Below are positions 23,301 through 35,672 of a stretch of 64,000 nucleotides of DNA, in pieces (within the stretch, counting starts at the first letter, position 1; each line of letters opens with the position of its first letter). The notes beneath the pieces were generated by a model. It saw only the letters and a program-made list of their open reading frames with translations. It ran no database searches and was not told the origin of the DNA. This stretch comes from Zantedeschia hybrid cultivar (Eukaryota > Streptophyta > Magnoliopsida > Alismatales > Araceae): the NCBI GenBank assembly GCA_030544215.1, contig JARZZO010000016.1, forward strand, positions 37,470,001 through 37,534,000, read 5' to 3'. The translations under genes and the position numbers were made by a program.

Positions 23301-24672
23301 TATCCATCGGACAGGCTTTGTTGAGGTGGGTGAAGTCCACGCACATCCGCCACTTGCCATCTTTCTTGGGCACCAGCACCACATTGGCAACCCAGTCTGG
23401 GTGGTGTACCTCTCGGAGATGCCCGGCGTCCAGCCCTTCTTGTACTTCGGCTTGGATGGCCGCCCTTCTTTCCTGATTGAAGGTGCGCCGCTTCTGTTTG
23501 ACCGAGGGCTGGTCAGGATCGACATGCAGCTGATGCTCCGCTATCCCCGGGTCGACTCCGGGCATGTTTGCAGGAGACCAGGCGAAGACGTCGAGGTTCT
23601 CTTTTAAGAACTCGGCAAGTCTTTCGGCCTCAATCTTCTCTAGGCTGGAGCCTATCATAAGAGTTCGGCCCTCTCCTCCCGGAACCGAGATGGCGATAAG
23701 TTCTTCTCCTGGGGACGCCTCGGCCGAAGATTCGATTGACAGGGATTCGGCTGCAGCCTTCCCTTTAACCAAGATCATATAACATTGCTGAGCTGCTTCT
23801 TGATTCCCCTTAGCTTCACCGATTCCATGACTGGTATGGAACTTCAGCTTCTGGTAGAAGGACGAGGGTACAGCTCCGATTCCGCCGATTAACCTTCGGG
23901 CAAAGATGGCGTTGTAGGCTGAATCGACCTTAACAACGGCAAAATCTGTTTCGATGGTAAGTTGCCGAGGAGCCGAACCTATAGTTACTGGGAGCTGGAC
24001 GATGTCTTCTACTCGGTAGGGCGAACCGTTAAAACCGAATAGAGGCCCCCGGTGAGGCTTCATATTAACCTCATTCAAGCCCATTTTTACAAAACAATCG
24101 TAAAATAATACATTTGGGGCACTTCCATTATCAACAAAAATACGATGAACATCGTAGCTATTTATTACAGCATTTACAACGAGGGCGTCGTCGTGAGGAA
24201 TCTGAATATCGGTCAGATCCTCTTGGCCGAAGGTAATGTCTTCGTGACGAGACCGTTTCGGCTCGACATCGACCGCTGCTACTGTTGTAGAGCCGAGCTG
24301 ACGACGCCTCGATCCTTCTCCCGGTCCACCGGATATCATCATAATTGACCCAGCACTGGGTCGTTGGTGCGATGTTTCTACTCGGGCCGAGGTGGCCTTC
24401 GGCTGAGGAGCGGCATCTTTGCTCGGGAGTTGTAGCGGCCTGGCCGCTTCAGGGACGTCCCGGTTCTGTTGCTGTTGAGGCTGCTCTCGCCGGTATTGTG
24501 GCAATCGGCCCTCTCTGATGAGGCGATCAATTTCCTCCCGAAGGTGCCGGCATTCGTCAGTCGAATGGCCGATCTCCCGATGGTATTCATAATATTTATG
24601 GGGGTCCCTTCGGCGAAGATCTGTCTTGATGCGCTCCGGCTGCCGGAGCATGCCTTTTACCTCCATAAGCAT
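20366..24672 (-). pseudogene. pol: E2 pol: zinc knuckle remnant, protease, RT, two RNases H, integrase
   Basis: In translation order: a knuckle-like motif YYEYHREIGHSTDEC (first Cys lost); protease around FVDNGSAPNVLF (usual D-T/S-G has Asn); RT with WRMCVDFTHLNKACPMDSFP, SLKNAGATYQ and VYIDDMLVKS; first RNase H from YLAVSDTAVSAVLIQEQ, broken by a TGA near 22519, a TAA near 22350 and a frameshift near 22300; archaeal-type RNase H with YVDGSA and AEYEALISGL; integrase with HEGVCGAHAGG ... CDQCQ, GIDLLGPFPV, ISDSGKQFD and NGQAEVTNR; and a C-terminal part after a stop near 20607. Motifs fit the Retand branch. In the second RNase H the last Asp is Asn (ARANALSRLAS). Confidence 0.88.
21806..21973 (-). 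repeat. 84-bp in-frame tandem duplication in the E2 second RNase H
   Basis: Two consecutive 84-bp copies (21806-21889 and 21890-21973) with a few differences. Each encodes 28 residues around AFSDSQLIASHIS ... DAIMASYLQ, so the region with one catalytic Asp (FSDSQL) is present twice. The frame is kept but the fold should be disturbed. Confidence 0.9.
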
Positions 24673-24771
24673 TCAGGAAGGGGGAGCGGGTAGCGGCAGG
24701 TACCGCGGCTACGGATCCCGTCGCTTGTCTCGGTCCCACTCCTCCCTCCGATATCGCTTGCGAGAGGGTTC

Positions 24772-25965
24772 CTAGTCTTCAGGTCGAGGACGAACCGCGG
24801 GTGGGATATGTGCCAATGCTGCTTCGGCAGTACTCTTGCCCCTAGACATCATCAGGGCTTCTCGATTGATGTATTTGTGGGCCCGAGCTATGAGGTCCTG
24901 GAAGGTGGAGGGATGGCGCTTCCCAATAGAGCTAAGAAGCCCTTCGTCCCGGCACCCATTGATTACGGCCGAGACCGCAATCGAACTGTCCAGGTTGGGG
25001 ATTTGGGTAGTTTCGGCCTGGAATTTGGTAAAATATTCTTGGAGGGTCTCGGTCGGTCCTTGCCGAATGGCTAGCAGGCTGGCCGAGGTTTTGCACTGCT
25101 GGGTGGCATTATAGAACTGGTCGATGAACAATTGGCCCAACTGGACTAAAGAGTGGATAGAATTGGGGGCCAATGTCTCGAACCAGGTTGAAGTTGTTTT
25201 TTCAAGAGTGAGGGGGAAGAGACGGCAGCGGACTGCCTCAGAGACCCCTCGGACAGAGAGGTAAGTGTTGAACCTCTGGAAGTGGCAGATCGGATCTGTC
25301 ATTCCATCATAGAGAGGGCCTTTCGGCAGTTTAAAGTTGGGAGGTACCTCGGTGGCTAGAAGCTCAGGCGAGAACGGAGTTTGCTCCAGAATGGTGCTGG
25401 CGAGAGGCGCTCCGTACGGCCGAGATACCATCTGCTGCATCTCTTTCCTCATTGCTGTCAGCCGCCGGTCCAGGTCCGGGGTAGTTGAAGTAGTGACCGA
25501 TCGTCCTTCGATCCTGGCTGGATGAAACTCGGACGAAGCATAGCCTTGCTCCGTTATAATGTGGCCGGCGCGATGGACTCGGGCAGGTGGTGCCAAGGGC
25601 TCGCTGTGCGCCGTTGCGACCTCGTCAGGGAAGACCTGCAAGGGGGTTGGCCGAAGCCTTGCCTCTTGGACAGGGCAGAATGGAGGAGGCGGTACTTGTT
25701 GGGGCAATCCCATGCGTTGGGCGATGGCGGATACCATGTCTCGCAGGGGTGCCAAAGAAGTAACGGTGGCGGCTAGTGTTGCCACCTGTTGTTGAAGTTC
25801 CTCCATCCGATTGTCTCCGGGAGTGAGGGACTCCGGTATGACAGGAAGGGAAGCACCTTGCAGTGGAACAGATGGGGCACCTTCGGAATAAAGCGGTGGT
25901 GCTGAGGTCGCCCGTGTCTCTGCCTCGTCTTGTCCGGATCGTCTGGTTACTGGACGATGAGACAT
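24772..25965 (-). CDS. gag: E2 gag (capsid) ORF, cut short by a nonsense codon
   Basis: 397 codons from ATG, starting MSHRPVTRRSGQDEAE. Residues about 40-75 predict a coiled coil (MEELQQQVATLAATV). The gag domain follows from about residue 210: YDGMTDPICHFQRFNTYLSV, LEKTTSTWFETLAPNSI and FYNATQQCKTSASLLAIRQG. It forms the capsid-like particle that packages element RNA. The TAG at 24772 and two more stops before 24672 separate it from the knuckle and pol, with which it shares a frame. The copy in E3 (48376-49617) is about 75-80% similar by eye. Confidence 0.9.
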   Translation of the reverse strand: MSHRPVTRRSGQDEAETRATSAPPLYSEGAPSVPLQGASLPVIPESLTPGDNRMEELQQQVATLAATVTSLAPLRDMVSAIAQRMGLPQQVPPPPFCPVQEARLRPTPLQVFPDEVATAHSEPLAPPARVHRAGHIITEQGYASSEFHPARIEGRSVTTSTTPDLDRRLTAMRKEMQQMVSRPYGAPLASTILEQTPFSPELLATEVPPNFKLPKGPLYDGMTDPICHFQRFNTYLSVRGVSEAVRCRLFPLTLEKTTSTWFETLAPNSIHSLVQLGQLFIDQFYNATQQCKTSASLLAIRQGPTETLQEYFTKFQAETTQIPNLDSSIAVSAVINGCRDEGLLSSIGKRHPSTFQDLIARAHKYINREALMMSRGKSTAEAALAHIPPAVRPRPED

Positions 25966-25983
25966 GACTTCTTGTTAGGCTTT

Positions 25984-26004
25984 CCCACAGACGGCGCCTT
26001 TTTG
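25984..26004 (-). promoter_or_regulatory. E2 primer-binding site
   Basis: In element orientation, GGCGCCGTCTGTGGG follows the 5' LTR after CAAAAA. In E3 the same place reads TGGCGCCGTCTGTGGG, complementary to a tRNA 3' end (CCA). E2 has AGG instead of TGG, which could weaken priming. I cannot assign the tRNA. Confidence 0.75.
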
Positions 26005-27004
26005 TGATGTAGCCGAAGCTATCACGGTCGGACTCCGGGGCTGGAATCCGAAGATTGGACCCGAAGCTGGATCGGATCGGTGAAGAGGACCGACGGGGAT
26101 CCGGAACGAGGCGAGGGTGGAGACGGGGCCGAGGATCCGAGGGGTACCCGGGTGAGAGCTCGCCAGGAGCGAAGCCGAGACTTCCTCGGATGAAGCGGAC
26201 CGGCCGGCGCAGGACGTGGCCGAGGCTCCTCCGGACGAGGCGGACCAGCCTGCGGAAGGCGTGGCCGAGATTCCTCCGGACGAGGCGGAGGCAAACCAGC
26301 CGTCGAAAGGCGTCGAGACCGGAGGGAGAAGACCCGAGGTCGGCGGCCGAGACCGACTCGGAGAGGTCGGCGAAGATTCAAACCGAAGCCTCTGCAGAAG
26401 GAGGGAAAGAAGAAGAAAGACCAGTCAGTAGGAGTCCCGGGCTTCGGCCCTAAGGAACCCCCTCCGACGGCTAAGTTAGCTTCTGAAGATGATTCGATTC
26501 AGAAGTCAGAGAAGAGGAAGAAGTAGCTTTAATGCTTTTTGGACTGTAGTCCTTGGGGTCTCGAAGACATACCTTTGATAATAAATAGCTGTGTATTTAT
26601 AACGGAGGATAGAGGTTGCTTAATGGTGGTAGTCGATATACGACTATGTTCTGGGTTTACTGGTAAACCGCCATAGTGCCTAACCCTCCCACTGGAGTGG
26701 GCTGGATACGGCTACTGGGCCGAAGGGGGTTGGGCTGCTGATGGGCCAGATGCCGCTTAGTGGGCTGGAGCCTACTGGGCCGAGGGCTGCTGAGCCGCTA
26801 ATGGGCCGAAGGCTATTGGGCCGCTGATGGGCCGAAGGTTGCTGGGCCGTTAATGGGCCGAGGACCACTGGGCTGCTTACTGGGCCGAGGGCTGCTGGGC
26901 TGCTAATGGGCCGAAGGCTGTCAGTGGGCCTTTTACTGCTGCTGTTGGACTGATCTCAGTGTTGGGCTTGTTTTTAATGGGCCGAATTAGATTCTTCCCC
27001 ATCA
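26005..27004 (-). repeat. E2 5' LTR
   Basis: 1000 bp, nearly identical to 13033-14032, adjacent to TSD TATAC at 27005-27009. It contains the promoter TATA box at 26594. Confidence 0.92.
26594..26601 (-). promoter_or_regulatory. TATA box of E2 5' LTR
   Basis: TATAAATA on the minus strand about 400 bp from the LTR start. Expected core promoter for the E2 genomic transcript. Confidence 0.7.
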
Positions 27005-27330
27005 TATACTATTTTAGTTCTAGTCATAGTTTTCTTGTTTATTTAATCTTTTACATGGTACCACGGAAGAACAAAGAAAAGAAGAAAGTTCGGAGTTTAG
27101 ACGAAAGAAGAAACACTTTCAAAGAACAAGAGTAAAAGAAAAAGAAGGCTCTTTCCTTTCAGCAGGCCGAAAGAGAGGAAGAAAAGAACCCCACTCTCCT
27201 GATTTGCAGGTTAGTAAGCGATCACTTTTCCTTTGAAACCTTCGGTTTCTAGCGATCACAATTCCTATCATATTGTTAATCATAGTAAACACACGATAAA
27301 ATGATGAACACACTCTTTTTGAGCACTACA

Positions 27331-29106
27331 AGAATGTTCCAGTAATGATACGCTTAAGTCCCTGGCTAGGACGGACTTCGTATCAGATAAGGAGTTATCT
27401 GATATAGATTAGCGACATCTGATTCAAGTGAATCGATCGGCCAGGGTTTAACAGTAAATCATATCCCAGGTCGATTTAGGGACATTGCACAGATGAAGAA
27501 TTATATCCGCACAGTAACCAATGACGGAAAGGTTCTAATAGTAGGTTCCAGAAATACCGATACCTTCCGAGATCATGTGGTGTTGGTTGGCACCCAACGT
27601 GATTAGAAGCCTGTCCGAATTTATTATGGGACATTAAATTCGGCTGATTAATTAATATAAAAATATTTATTAATTCGGTGGGTCAGTAAAGAGTTACTGG
27701 ACTTAATGGGTCATTAACTGGACTGGTATTTGGGCCTAGAGGGTCACACGCAAAAGGTTTTCAAGTCGATGGATATTTTGACGGGGTTTTGGATAAGTGT
27801 AGGTTTTTTTGAGAAACCGCGAAACCACTTCTTATAAAGTACCGCTTCGAGCTCTGAGGCCAGCAACTCAGATCTGACCTAGCCAACCCCCTCTCTCTCT
27901 TGGGCGCCCCTCTCAGAGGCCGCTTCCCCCGGAGGCTCCACTCCGACTCCTGTCCGCTCCACTCCTGCCAGCCCAACACTCGACCCGGACTAGGCCCGCC
28001 TGCGGGTCTTGGCTTGAGCCAGGCATTGGCTGGGCTTGGCCCAGGGGCCGGACTGGGCTCAGTTGGGGCCCACTAGCCCCTTTCCCTTTAAATTGCTGGC
28101 CTGTTTAATTTTATTTAAAAAAATAGAATTTAATTTTAATTTTAAAATGAGATTTTAAATTAGTTTGAGTTTTGTTTTACAGTCAATAGGGGCCATAAAT
28201 AGATTTTTTAATCTATGAAAATTAACAAGTTGTTGTTAATTTGTATTTAATCTAAATTGTTAGATTATTTGATATTAATGATTGTTAATTTAACTGTTAA
28301 ATTAATTTCTTTAATGTCAAATCATTAAACTTGCATGGAATATTATAGACGGGTCAATTAGGTTCGTATGCACATGCGATGTGATGTTAATACTTTTTAA
28401 ATATGATTTAATTTGCATGTTCCTCGAAATACAATCTTTTCAAAAATTCTAATTATCTAAAATTTTGTTTGATCCTTGGTTTATGAACCAAAAATTAAGT
28501 ATTTTCAAAAATTCAAATTTTAGCCATTTGATGTGTTTAGTCATGTGTGGTTTGATTAATAAAACACATGGTGGTCATGGGTAAAATTTGATGTGCATCA
28601 AATTTTCCATTTGATACACTTAAATATATTTCATGTGATGATGTATGGATGTAGATCATGGGTATGTGAGTAGTCTTTATTAATTGTTAATAAATAGGGG
28701 TCTGCGAACCTCTCTCTTTCATATTCCAATGTAAATTCTATCTCCTTTTATGTACTCGTCATAAGGCCTTCTTTTAATTTGTATGTAAATTTAGAATTTA
28801 TTGTGTAATTTGATTGAGGCGGCCAAGCTTGGGGTGAGGATGATCCACAACTGCAATTAGGAGGAAATATGAAGGAGTTCATAAACCCTGTGTGTTTGCA
28901 GGATAATGATGTAATTGTTATATTAATCGTGTGTGTTTTTTACTATTTGGCTCAAGTCAAACTACTGTGCTATCCATTACCACGCCATAACATGTATGTG
29001 ATGCATGCTCTTTATTTTGATTGCGAATCAAATATCTAGGTTATTAGTACATACATTAAATATATGCGATATATTTAAATACTATCACCTAAGATGAGAC
29101 CAACAT
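27331..29106 (+). other. B1 partial LTR and leader
   Basis: 27331 to about 27975 is 3' LTR sequence. It is joined by a deletion to leader sequence matching B2 from about 58700 (GGGCTTGGCCCAGG-rich, then AT-rich). No coding region. The leader ends at the TSD of the inserted solo LTR. Confidence 0.75.
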
Positions 29107-32100
29107 TGTTATACCCTGCACTTTTACAACTATTAATAAATTTAATTAATTTAACTTAAACTAATTAACTAATTATAAGAATCCATGATTGGGTTTAAGT
29201 AACTTAATTTAGTCCAATTAACCTAATTATGAAAGTCCAATAGCCCAATTATACTATTAACACTAGCCTACTAATCTAGTTCAAATTATGAGTTGATGTA
29301 TTAGACAACAACATAGTAAAATAATGATAACTTTCTATAGAAAACTCTGACTAAGGCATAATTGATATCATTGGAAAGATAATAGAAAGATCTATAACTT
29401 TATAGAAGACTATTTTTACTAATTAAGATATTTTAGAGGTCAAAAATATCAAAGATTAGTTTTAAAAAGGACTATTCATAGAGAACAAGTCCTAATGAGA
29501 TTAGGATTTGAATTAAGAAATAAAAGATGGTATAATTAATGTTAACCACGACCTAAAAAATTATGTATAATATATTTGACTTAAATTTAAAGTAAAACAT
29601 AATAAATTTGAATATAATTAAGATTCTAATTAATAAGTAGAAAGTCATAATTAGAATCCTACTTGGACTAAGATTTTGTACACAGATTTACTTGATATTG
29701 TCCTAATATTTTAAGCATAACTTTGTGTATAAAATTCAACATTAAGTAAGATTGCTCCCATTATAATTATGACTTAAAATGATATAAGTTTTATGAATAC
29801 CATATGTTTAAAATAAATCATTTATGTATCGGAATTAGGACATCTTTAGACAGGAAGGAAATCTGTCAGATTTCTAAGTTCGAAGTACTCAGGACAGCAA
29901 GTCAATAAAATAGGCTTATCTTTTTGTATAGATGTCTAAAAATAGTGAGCTTAGTGTCATCGGAAAGATAATAAAAAAGTTATACTACTTTGTAGAAGAT
30001 AATATTTCTTATTCTGACGTTTAAGGGGTTGAATTTAAAGGTCTTTAGAAAAGGAAACTGTAGGTAGCATGAGCAGAGTTCGATGTACATGAGGAAGTGA
30101 CTTTGACTTGGAGATTAAGTTATAGGGAGTAGAAGTTTGACTCCAGCAAAGAAAGGAGGTGTTGGTAATTATATTCGTAGGATAAATAAGCATAAATGGA
30201 GCCTTTGGGTCATATTCTAGCTCTATAGCATATAGCTCTCTTCTAAGGGATAAGTTCATATGGTGTTCTTGAGAGAATAGAATTGTTCATGGTTACTTCT
30301 TTTGGAGGTTTGATTCTAATCAATGTTTTGTGCTATTGGAGACTTAGAGAACGTAAGAAAGAGCTTGATAATGTGAAAAAAAGTTTAGATGAAGAAGAAG
30401 GCATTGTTAAACAGCAAGGAAACCATAGGAGAGTCAAGAGCCGATTTTTCTTCAAGAGGTATGTGGATAATTGTACACATGATCTGTCTTGTATTACAAA
30501 ACTATGTTATTTTCGAACGTTTTCAAAATCTAATAAATTAATAAGAACTTTGATTTATATGTATACTTCATGATATTCAAGTTTTAGATTATTTTGTGAT
30601 CTTTTTACTATTTATTCCATAATTATTATCTCAGCCTATGTAATCTATCCGTTCAATCTGTTATGTCTCCAATTATGATCATATGAGTTATAGATGTTTG
30701 TTCTCTTTGGTCTGATTTACAATTGAGCTAAACCTTTGATATAATCTTACTCTAGATGTTATTGCATGCCCAATAAATTTCATAATTTTTAGAATTCGTT
30801 TGATATTTATTTCGTAATATTATTTGCAAACTATATAATTTGTCTTGACAGTTTTGAAATATTAACTTATGAGTCTTATATCTCACTTGATTCATGTCTT
30901 AATCATGTAAAATTTTGTGCAGATCTTTGTTATACTATCCTTGACTTCTTTAGAAAGTTTGAAAATTTTATGATTCCATTTGTTTTTAGTTTGCCCTTTG
31001 TTTTGATTTGTTGGAATTCTATTTAAGTCGGATTCTTGGAATCGAAGTGAGAATTTAAAATTATATTAAACCCATCCAGAAATCGATGAAACCTTTTCCA
31101 CACTTTAGATATGATCTATTGGACATGCTCATCAAGTTTGGTAATTTTTTGAATTTTTTTGATATTATTAGGCCTATTTGTTGATTTTTCAATTTTGAAA
31201 ATTAGTCTTAATGGCCGAAAAATATGTTTATTATTCTGAAAATTCTGAGAAAATTTCCTTGGTTATCGTTTCTGTCTAAAAACATATTTTGATCAGCTTT
31301 ACTCTGATTTTCCATATATATGAGCAGGATGACTCTTTGAGTGGCTATTTTGTATATAACATTATGTATTTTAACTCTTATATGTACGTATCAATTTCAT
31401 AATTCAATTTTCATATCTATGCTCATCTTTTCTCATCATTTGATTTCTGTTAATTTGATTGTGCCATAATTATTTGACTTTGCTTAGACATTGCCATCTT
31501 AAGGCGATATTTGGTCCGATTCCATTATAAGCATCCATATTGGATTAGGTATTTTGTTTGGAACCCGAGAGCAAACGGGTAGAATTCTGATTTACGGACG
31601 GCTAAAAGCAGGGTACGGTGATACGCAACAGCTAGCAGTTTAGAGTTGGGTGGGACTTAGACTTTCCGGTTCTGCGCAGTAACCTAGACCTTTGCATCAT
31701 TTGCCTAGATGTTTTGGTATTTGTTTTGTTTGGCTCCTTATGTTGTGGTTTGGGTGCATATCCGTTATGATATGATTTGATTTGTTTGATTGGCACATAA
31801 ATCTGAAATCTTTGTTCCATATGTTATTTTGAATTCAGCTTAGTCATTTGAATCTTTTGATCATCCTGTTTAGCTATTCCTTTGCAATCATATTAATCTG
31901 TCTTAACTATATGATCCATGATATGAATCTGATTTGATAAGGTACTACGCCATAATATTTGTTATTTGATATGAGATGTGCTCAGGGACGGCAATATATA
32001 ACATCATGACAATCTGACAATTTGATATGTTATGTTCGATATGTGATACGTTCTGATCATGACTAGTAAAATTTGATATGTTTGATATGAGTTCAATCAT

Positions 32101-32721
32101 CCCATATATGCTATATGTTAATTGATCTATTCATACTATTAGAAAACACATTTAATTTGATAAGCTTATATTTAATCATATTTTGTATCATGTTCTTATT
32201 TGAGATATATATAGAACTGTGTAAGATCATGTTTAGTATAATTGTATAATATGATTTGTAAAATTTACTATATGTTAAGTCATGTGGATAGTTTGAAGCC
32301 TACTGAGTAGTTGTACTTATGAACCCTATTAACATTTTCAGAGTCCTAGAAAGAGAACATGAAATTTGAGGAGATTTCTGATTGAGGCATTTGACATCTT
32401 CAGGAGGTTATTTAGATTTTAAATTTTACAGCTTTCTTAGATATGATGTAGTAGGGATAATGAGAGATTGATATATTTTTCTTTATTAGTGAGATTGAGA
32501 ATTTATTTACAAATTAATAGATATTGTATTTTGTGAATTTTGATATTGACTATATTTAGATACTTTGGATTAATTGATGGTTATGACATTTATTTAAATT
32601 GCCATGTTGTTGTTTAGCTCTCATATCTATTTGTTATGGTGAAAATTGTTCTGAGATTACGTGGTTGGATTCCGACTTGAAAAAATAAAAATAAAGAATA
32701 AACTGAATCCAGGGCGTAACA
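29107..32721 (+). mobile_element. 3.6-kb solo LTR, probably Tekay/Del-type chromovirus
   Basis: Starts TGTTATACCCTGCAC and ends GGGCGTAACA, flanked by a perfect TSD AACAT (29102-29106, 32722-32726). The AT-rich 3615 bp contain no gag or pol motifs. Long LTRs beginning TGTTATACC are typical of Tekay/Del chromoviruses. I see no primer site, polypurine tract or second terminal repeat inside, so a solo LTR is the best reading; a non-autonomous element with unrecognised structure is possible. Open frames such as 30283-30573 look like chance. Confidence 0.8.
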
Positions 32722-32726
32722 AACAT

Positions 32727-33329
32727 AAATAAATATTACCTTCGACATAAAGTCTAAGCCGTAGTGCGAGTCATTGAGAATACACTGCGTGGCTCTCCAT
32801 CAATATACTTTTTAGAACTTGATTCAGTGATGACACTTTCTTGCGTTATCCGAGATCTGCCACCATCTGATGAAAGGACTATTAACTATGACATCATGAT
32901 GCTTTGTGATTGGAATAGAGAAACGGTGTAACTATCCTCATGTTACCAGAGTACTATATTTATGTTCTATTTTGTTACGTATTGATGATAAAGCTTAGAT
33001 CAAACATAATTGTCTATTGTGTTTACCCAGGACCATTAAAGACCTGGAGCCAAAATAAGATCAGATATTGCAAGGAGTTGCAACTACCATGAGATGGTTG
33101 CTCTAAGATAATAGTATGATACTTTGTATTTATCCGATATCATACTGTGTTTCTTGGAGATTCTGATCCTCATTCGGAGACAGTCGACATCTCCCATTTT
33201 GTATATCTGAAAGTTATGTAGTCCGACGAAAATTAGTAAGAGTAAAACTAGATAATAAGTCCATATCTTATTTTTAATTAATAACTAAATAATCTGCTAA
33301 TTAAAATTTATTATCTCCTGTAGGCTAAA
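32727..33329 (+). other. B1 leader, second part
   Basis: Noncoding. Matches 59890-60495 of B2, for example around GTGCGAGTCATTGAGAAT. It contains repeated blocks of the form GATACTACGTGTTTA-like text with ATGAGATG. It ends at TAGGCTAAA before the gag ATG. Confidence 0.75.
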
Positions 33330-35672
33330 ATGTCGCATCATAACCCGTTGCGTGGCATACTGGATGCCAACCGTTTGACAAGCCCTAACTACTCAGATTG
33401 GCTCAGGAACCTGAAGATTGTCCTCAAGTCTGAGCAGATTGCTTATGTCCTGGATGATGATGCTCCTATTGAACCGTAGTGACATATGATAAATGGAAGG
33501 AAGATTCCACCATGGCTCAATATTACATGCGAGCCTCAATGAGCAATGAGTTACAGAGACAACGTAAGGGGATGGATGCTTGATCCATCATGCTCCATCT
33601 GAAGGAGCTATTTGGTGAGCAGAGCAAAATCGAAATGTATGAGATATTTGAGAATTTGTTCAAGACTCAAATGGCAGAGTGTTGAAGATTAAATGGGTGG
33701 AGAGGTTGGATGCTCTTGGGGTGGTCCCACTCCTCAAGGAGATGCATATTGACCTTGTTTTGTCTTCACTTCCACAATCTCATGCTCAATTCATCGTTGA
33801 TTTTAACATGAACAAAATCCAAGCTTCTTTGGCTGAATTACTGAAAATGTTGAAGGCTGCAGAGGGGAACCTTGTGAAGGAAAAATCACAAATCCTTCTG
33901 GTTGGTAGGACCAACAAGAAGAGACTAGCAGTCCAAGCCTTTAGGAATGGTAAAGGCAAGAATCAGAAAAAGTCAAAGGTTGTCAAGAAGGACAAGGGCA
34001 AAGGTGCTGAGTAGGGTGAATGCTTCTACTGTCATCAGAAGGGCCACTGAAAGAAGAATTGCAAGGAATACCTCAAGGACAAGGTTCAAGGAAATGTAAA
34101 GCAGCATAACGCTTCAGGTATCTATATGATAGATATGAACTTGTCAATCAGAGATTATATATCATGGGTATTAGATACTGGATGTATTTCTCATATTTGT
34201 AATTATGTGTAGGTGCTGACAAATGAGTGTAAGTTGAGGACCGGTGAGGTGGACCTGAGGCTAGGTAACGGAGCAAGAGTTGCGACAATCGCTGTGAAGA
34301 CAGTGAATCTTAAGCTACCGTTCGGAGATGATTTTTCATTAGATGAATGTTATTATGTACCTAGCGTAATAAGAAACATTATTTCTATTCCTTGTTTAGA
34401 TAGAATTGGATATACTATATCCATTAGGAACAATAGTTGTTCTATTTATTTCAGAAATAAATTAATTGCTTCTGCTTTATTATCCAATAGATTGTACTTA
34501 ATGTATGTGTCTCGTGATAGTTTTAATGTCGGTAATATTCTTAAGAAGAATAAGTATGAAGTGAACAAAGCCTACCTATGGCATTATAGGCTTGGTCACA
34601 TTGGAGAAAATAGACTCCAAAGGTTGTATAAAAATGGATACTTAGATCTATTTGATTATGAATCGTATGCAACCTGTGAGTCATGTTTGATAGGTAAAAT
34701 AGCTAAATCTCCATTTATTGGAACTGAAGAATGAGTCAAACGCATATTGGAATTAATACATTATGATGTATGTGGTCCTATGTCTAACAAGTCATTAGTG
34801 GTTTCTCCTATTTCATTACATTTACTGATGATTCCTCAAGATATGGCTTTATATACTTATTGAAGTATAAATCAGAAGCCTTTGAGAAATTTGGAGAATT
34901 TAAGAATGAAGTAGAGAAACAAACTGGAAAGAGCATCAAAGCCATCCGATCTGATCGTGGTGGGAAATACTTAAGTACATGGTTCACAAAATACTTAAAG
35001 GATAATGATATCTTTTCTCAGCTTACACCTCGTTATACACTTCAGATGAATGGTGCATCGGAAAGGAGAAATCGTACATTGATGGAAATTGTGCGATCCA
35101 TGATGAGCATGTCTAAATTACCAGTGTCCCTGTGGGGATATGCACTTAGCTCGGCTATGTATATCCTAAACAAGGTAGCAATAAATTTTTTACATCCACT
35201 CCATATGAGATATGGAACGGAAAGAAACTAGACCTTAAGCATGTTAAAGTCTGGGGATGTCCTGCTCATGTCAAAAGACATACAAATAAGTTGGAGTCAA
35301 GAACTGACAAATGCAGATTTATGAGATATCCGAAGGAAACCTACGGATATTACTTTTATCATCCTGGCGAACGAATGGTGTTTGTAGGCAGGAAGCTGTC
35401 TTTTTGGAATAAAATTACATTATCCAAAAGGAAAGTGAGAGTAAAGTAACTCTGGAAGAGGTTCTAGACCCACCAACTATTAATGGTTTATCTGATGATG
35501 AATTGTCAGTTCCTGAGCCTGTTCAAGAATATACACAAGAACCACGTAGGTCTGATAGAGTACCTAAATCATCCAAAATGTGGGACATATCAATGTGGAT
35601 GATTCTAAGATACTATATAATAAGGATGATAATCCTAAGACTTACCAGGAGGCCATTGAGAGTCCAGAGGCC
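33330..35672 (+). pseudogene. B1 copia gag-pol, broken, lacking RT and RNase H
   Basis: Starts MSHHNPLRGILDANRL at the conserved ATG. Seen in order: gag (UBN2-like; DWLRNLKIVLKSEQIAYVLDD), a CCHC knuckle CFYCHQKGH ... C, protease WVLDTGCISHIC, a GAG-pre-integrase motif HYRLGHIGENRL, an integrase core with SDRGGKYLST and ASERRNRTLMEI, and the pre-RT linker. At least seven stops or frameshifts interrupt it (for example 33478, near 33583, 34012, 34048, 34210, 34732). Truncation before RT means it could supply no polymerase. The D(35)E arrangement is still visible across fragments. Confidence 0.85.

Larger units (their letters stand above)
13033..27004 (-). mobile_element. E2: complete Retand-like (Tat group) Ty3/gypsy element
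   Basis: 13,972 bp on the minus strand with two 1000-bp LTRs and a perfect TSD TATAC (13028-13032, 27005-27009). Order from its 5' end: LTR, primer site, gag, protease-RT-RNase H-second RNase H-integrase, minisatellite, an antisense gene, polypurine tract, LTR. By eye the LTRs differ at about two dozen of 1000 sites, so the insertion is moderately recent. Gag and pol share a frame but carry several stops and one frameshift, so the copy is probably not autonomous now. A 2-kb AT- and purine-rich segment (about 14870-16880) lies within its 3' region. Confidence 0.93.
12933..27330 (+). mobile_element. Second Ogre-like LTR piece, split by E2
   Basis: Outside E2, 12933-13032 and 27010-27330 together make the R-U5 part of an Ogre-like LTR, closely matching the minus-strand solo LTR at 39533-40772. 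It lacks U3 and begins right after the end of the E1 3' LTR, at a CCTACA microhomology. It ends GAGCACTACA at 27330 and is followed directly by copia LTR sequence. It carries its own GC palindrome (27156-27173) and U5 hairpin (27218-27259). Confidence 0.8.
27331..35672 (+). mobile_element. B1: decayed Ty1/copia element, truncated at both ends
   Basis: Aligns with copia element B2. 27331 matches about 57190 (inside the B2 LTR), and 35672 matches about 62890 (before RT). The LTR start is missing, and so is the LTR end with the primer site (deletion near 27975). RT and RNase H are absent. A 3615-bp solo LTR sits at 29107-32721. It is the older, degraded relative of B2. Confidence 0.85.

Noticed and set aside
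30283..30573. 96-codon frame with a membrane-like start in the long solo LTR
   Set aside because: AT-rich chance frame inside an LTR; no supporting motif or conservation visible.
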